The translations under genes were made by a program, and so were the position numbers. Of a stretch of DNA of 32,481 bases, positions 30,901 to 32,481 are shown in pieces. The stretch lies in assembly GCA_041552055.1 (NCBI GenBank), contig JBFELO010000045.1, forward strand, positions 1 through 32,481. Reading direction: 5' to 3'. How positions within the stretch are numbered: position 1 is the first letter of the stretch; each line of letters starts with the position of its first letter. Source of the DNA: JBFELO01 sp041552055. GTDB taxonomy: Bacteria > Acidobacteriota > Thermoanaerobaculia > Thermoanaerobaculales > Sulfomarinibacteraceae. The notes beneath the pieces were generated by a model. The model did not search any database, was not told the DNA's origin, and saw only the letters and a program-made list of their open reading frames with translations.

Positions 30901-31571
30901 CAAGGAAACCGGTATGCGGCACCGATTCCCACGAGCCACGCGTCGAGATCGGTCTTCAAGGTGTGCACCGCGTCGCCAGCCGCGTCCTCCAGGTCGACGT
31001 CACCGGACGCACCGTTGTACTTGACGTCGAAGTTGAGCATCCAGGACGGGCCGGCTCGGTAGGTGACTCCGATCTGTCCGACGGCGCCTGCGAGGAGATC
31101 CGATCGGATGTCGTGGATGTCGAGCGCCTCGGCAGCATCGGTCGTCGTCGTGGAGTGCAGATAGCCGAGCCCGAGACCACCGCCCACGTACGGTTTCCAC
31201 TTGCCCCACAGCGGGATGTGGTAGGTCAGCGTGAAGGTGGACTGGGCGACCCACGTCTCCCCGATGTCGAGGCCCTGCACCTCACCTCCAGACGCCTGGA
31301 GATCGTACGGAGCAGTGGTGAGCATCCACTCGATCCCCCAGTTGGCACCGACCATGTGGGTGGCGTCGAATTCGAGGCTCCAGCTGGCGTCGAAGGCGAT
31401 CTCCGAGCCCGCGTCGCCGATCGGTTCGGTCGTCGCGTCGGCGTTGATCGAGAGCAGCCGGGCACCGATCCGCCACTCGCCGTGCTGGGCCGCAGCCGAT
31501 GACGCGATTGCCAGCGATCCGACAACCGAGATGGTGGTGATGAGCCGTCGCGCCCGGTCCCCCCGCCGCAT
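30900..31571 (-). CDS. OmpW-like outer membrane beta-barrel protein
   Basis: The 223-residue precursor begins MRRGDRARRLITTISVVGSL with a signal peptide ending SSAAAQ. The mature part alternates in beta-barrel style. Blocks WRIGARLLSINADATTEP, GIEWMLTTAPYDLQ, TLTYHIPLWGKWKPYVGGGL with GLGY, and LLAGAVGQIGVTYRAG followed by MLNFDVKYN resemble OmpW, an eight-stranded barrel with a hydrophobic channel. It ends LVGIGAAYRFP, not in a terminal Phe, slightly unusual for a BamA client. The start at 31571 overlaps the upstream gene stop as TGATG and follows GGGAGGG. Confidence 0.82.
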   Translation of the reverse strand: MRRGDRARRLITTISVVGSLAIASSAAAQHGEWRIGARLLSINADATTEPIGDAGSEIAFDASWSLEFDATHMVGANWGIEWMLTTAPYDLQASGGEVQGLDIGETWVAQSTFTLTYHIPLWGKWKPYVGGGLGLGYLHSTTTTDAAEALDIHDIRSDLLAGAVGQIGVTYRAGPSWMLNFDVKYNGASGDVDLEDAAGDAVHTLKTDLDAWLVGIGAAYRFP

Positions 31572-31915
31572 CAAAACGCCCTCCCGAGCCGCTCGAGCAC
31601 GGTTTCCGGATTGCCGAGCTGCTCCAACATCTGCTCGGCATCGGCGCCGAGCGCCGCGATCACATCGCGCCCGCCCGCAACGATCTGGCCGTTCGCCAGG
31701 TACAGCGGGCTGCCGTTCGGATCGAGGTACATCCCGTCCGGCGGTTCTGCCACGGACAGCCCTTCGTATTCTTGCGGTTGCTGTTCGCTGCGCAGGATGG
31801 CCCACACGTGCGGGTCGAGATGGACGATGTCGACCTTTTCCTCTTCATGGGCGCTCCGCAGCGCCTGCCACCCGGGGGCGTCATGAGCTCCCTTGAGAAG
31901 CCACAGTCGTGCCAT
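31571..31915 (-). CDS. Hypothetical protein upstream of the OmpW-like gene
   Basis: The 114-residue soluble protein starts MARLWLLKGAHDAPGWQALR. It has no signal peptide or membrane segment. A middle region, VDIVHLDPHVWAILRSEQQ, is followed by a Gly/Pro-rich part (DGMYLDPNGSPLYLANGQIV) and a C-terminal helix (AEQMLEQLGNPETVLERLG). I do not recognise a family. ATG 31915 follows GTGGAGG by 5 nt; the frame extends to 31951 but without a ribosome-binding site. The one-base overlap with the barrel gene indicates one operon and translational coupling. Confidence 0.7.
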   Translation of the reverse strand: MARLWLLKGAHDAPGWQALRSAHEEEKVDIVHLDPHVWAILRSEQQPQEYEGLSVAEPPDGMYLDPNGSPLYLANGQIVAGGRDVIAALGADAEQMLEQLGNPETVLERLGRAF

Positions 31916-31989
31916 AGTGTCCTCCACGTTGCGCATGATAGCGTGGATCACGCGAGACGACGGGTTGGCGTCGCGGATTGGAGCGGACT

Positions 31990-32481
31990 ATGGCAGAGGC
32001 CAAACGGGAGCGGCGGGCCGTGCCGGCCTGGAAGCTCTGGCACGATGACACCGAGCCGATTCGGCTCGGGATCTCGTCCTGTCTGCTGGGCCAGAAGGTG
32101 CGGTTCGATGGCGGCCACAAACACGATCGTTACCTTACCGGCATCCTCGGTGAGTGGGTCGAGTGGGTGCCCGTGTGCCCCGAGATCGAGATCGGCCTCG
32201 GGATACCGCGTCCCACGATCCGCCTCGAAGGCACGGCGGACGACGCCCGTCTGGTCGAGCCCACGTCCGGAGACGACCTCACCGAGAAGATGCGGACCTA
32301 CTCCGAGCGCAAGGTGAGTGAACTCCAGCGGGCCGACCTGGACGGCTACGTCCTCAAGCGGGCCTCACCGTCCTGCGGGATGGAGCGGGTCAGGGTGTAC
32401 GGCAAGGGTGGGATGCCGATGAAGAACGGCGTCGGTGTGTATGCCCGGGTCCTCCTGGAGCAGTGGCCGCACCTGCCGGTC
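31990..32481 (+). CDS. DUF523 domain protein (YbbK-like), truncated by the window end
   Basis: The first 164 codons are present and no stop is reached. After a basic N-terminus (MAEAKRERRAVPAWKLW) comes the DUF523 domain: IRLGISSCLLGQKVRFDGGHK, WVPVCPEIEIGLGIPRPTI, and YVLKRASPSCGMERVRVYG. Conserved cysteines are visible in SSCLLG, PVCPE and SPSCG and may bind a metal or cluster. In many bacteria DUF523 is fused to DUF1722; that part would lie beyond the window. GGAG about 10 nt before ATG 31990 serves as ribosome-binding site. It is divergent from the OmpW-like operon with a 74-bp spacer. Confidence 0.85.
   Translation, partial: MAEAKRERRAVPAWKLWHDDTEPIRLGISSCLLGQKVRFDGGHKHDRYLTGILGEWVEWVPVCPEIEIGLGIPRPTIRLEGTADDARLVEPTSGDDLTEKMRTYSERKVSELQRADLDGYVLKRASPSCGMERVRVYGKGGMPMKNGVGVYARVLLEQWPHLPV

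Overview
This is a GC-rich, gene-dense chromosomal segment from a diderm (Gram-negative) bacterium. Lipid A genes (lpxD, fabZ, lpxA), bamA, skp and a Lol-type lipoprotein exporter show that the cell has an LPS-bearing outer membrane. These sit beside a ClpC-type Hsp100 and a MurA with Asp in place of the catalytic Cys. The mix suggests Acidobacteriota or a nearby deep lineage; this is an inference, since no rRNA or marker comparison could be made. There is no prophage, CRISPR array, tRNA or rRNA gene that I can support.

Layout. 1-745: a four-helix-bundle (23S rRNA intervening-sequence family) gene broken by one amber codon and flanked by long imperfect inverted repeats. 786-4153: minus-strand genes for a radical SAM/SPASM protein and an RNase D-HAD pair. 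4675-10127: proC, a small exported protein divergent from nfuA, a polytopic membrane protein, a small membrane protein and a SnoaL-like protein. 10276-14361: murA (minus), then holC-dipeptidase and an ArsR-type regulator (plus). 14696-18185: a DUF2007 protein and the cca-cstA pair (minus). 18275-30711: a pseudouridine synthase, lysS, then the long envelope operon lolC-lolD-clpC-bamA-skp-lpxD-fabZ-lpxA-yggU, most junctions of which overlap. 30900-32481: an OmpW-like barrel with a small upstream partner (minus) and a DUF523 protein cut by the window end.

How the genes work together. The envelope operon joins lipoprotein export (LolCD), outer-membrane protein assembly (BamA, Skp), lipid A acylation (LpxD, LpxA) and acyl-chain supply (FabZ), with the ClpC unfoldase translated between LolD and BamA.

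The spacers hold most of what is unusual. Five copies of an 82-85 bp nested stem-loop repeat lie only between genes (about 1962, 4358, 5627, 9009, 14402) in both orientations. Several spacers carry short arrays of 7-bp repeats. Many operon-leading genes (radical SAM, rnd, murA, holC, the ArsR regulator) have no Shine-Dalgarno but a -10-like box 6-7 nt before the start codon, as expected for leaderless mRNAs, while internal genes have good Shine-Dalgarno sites.
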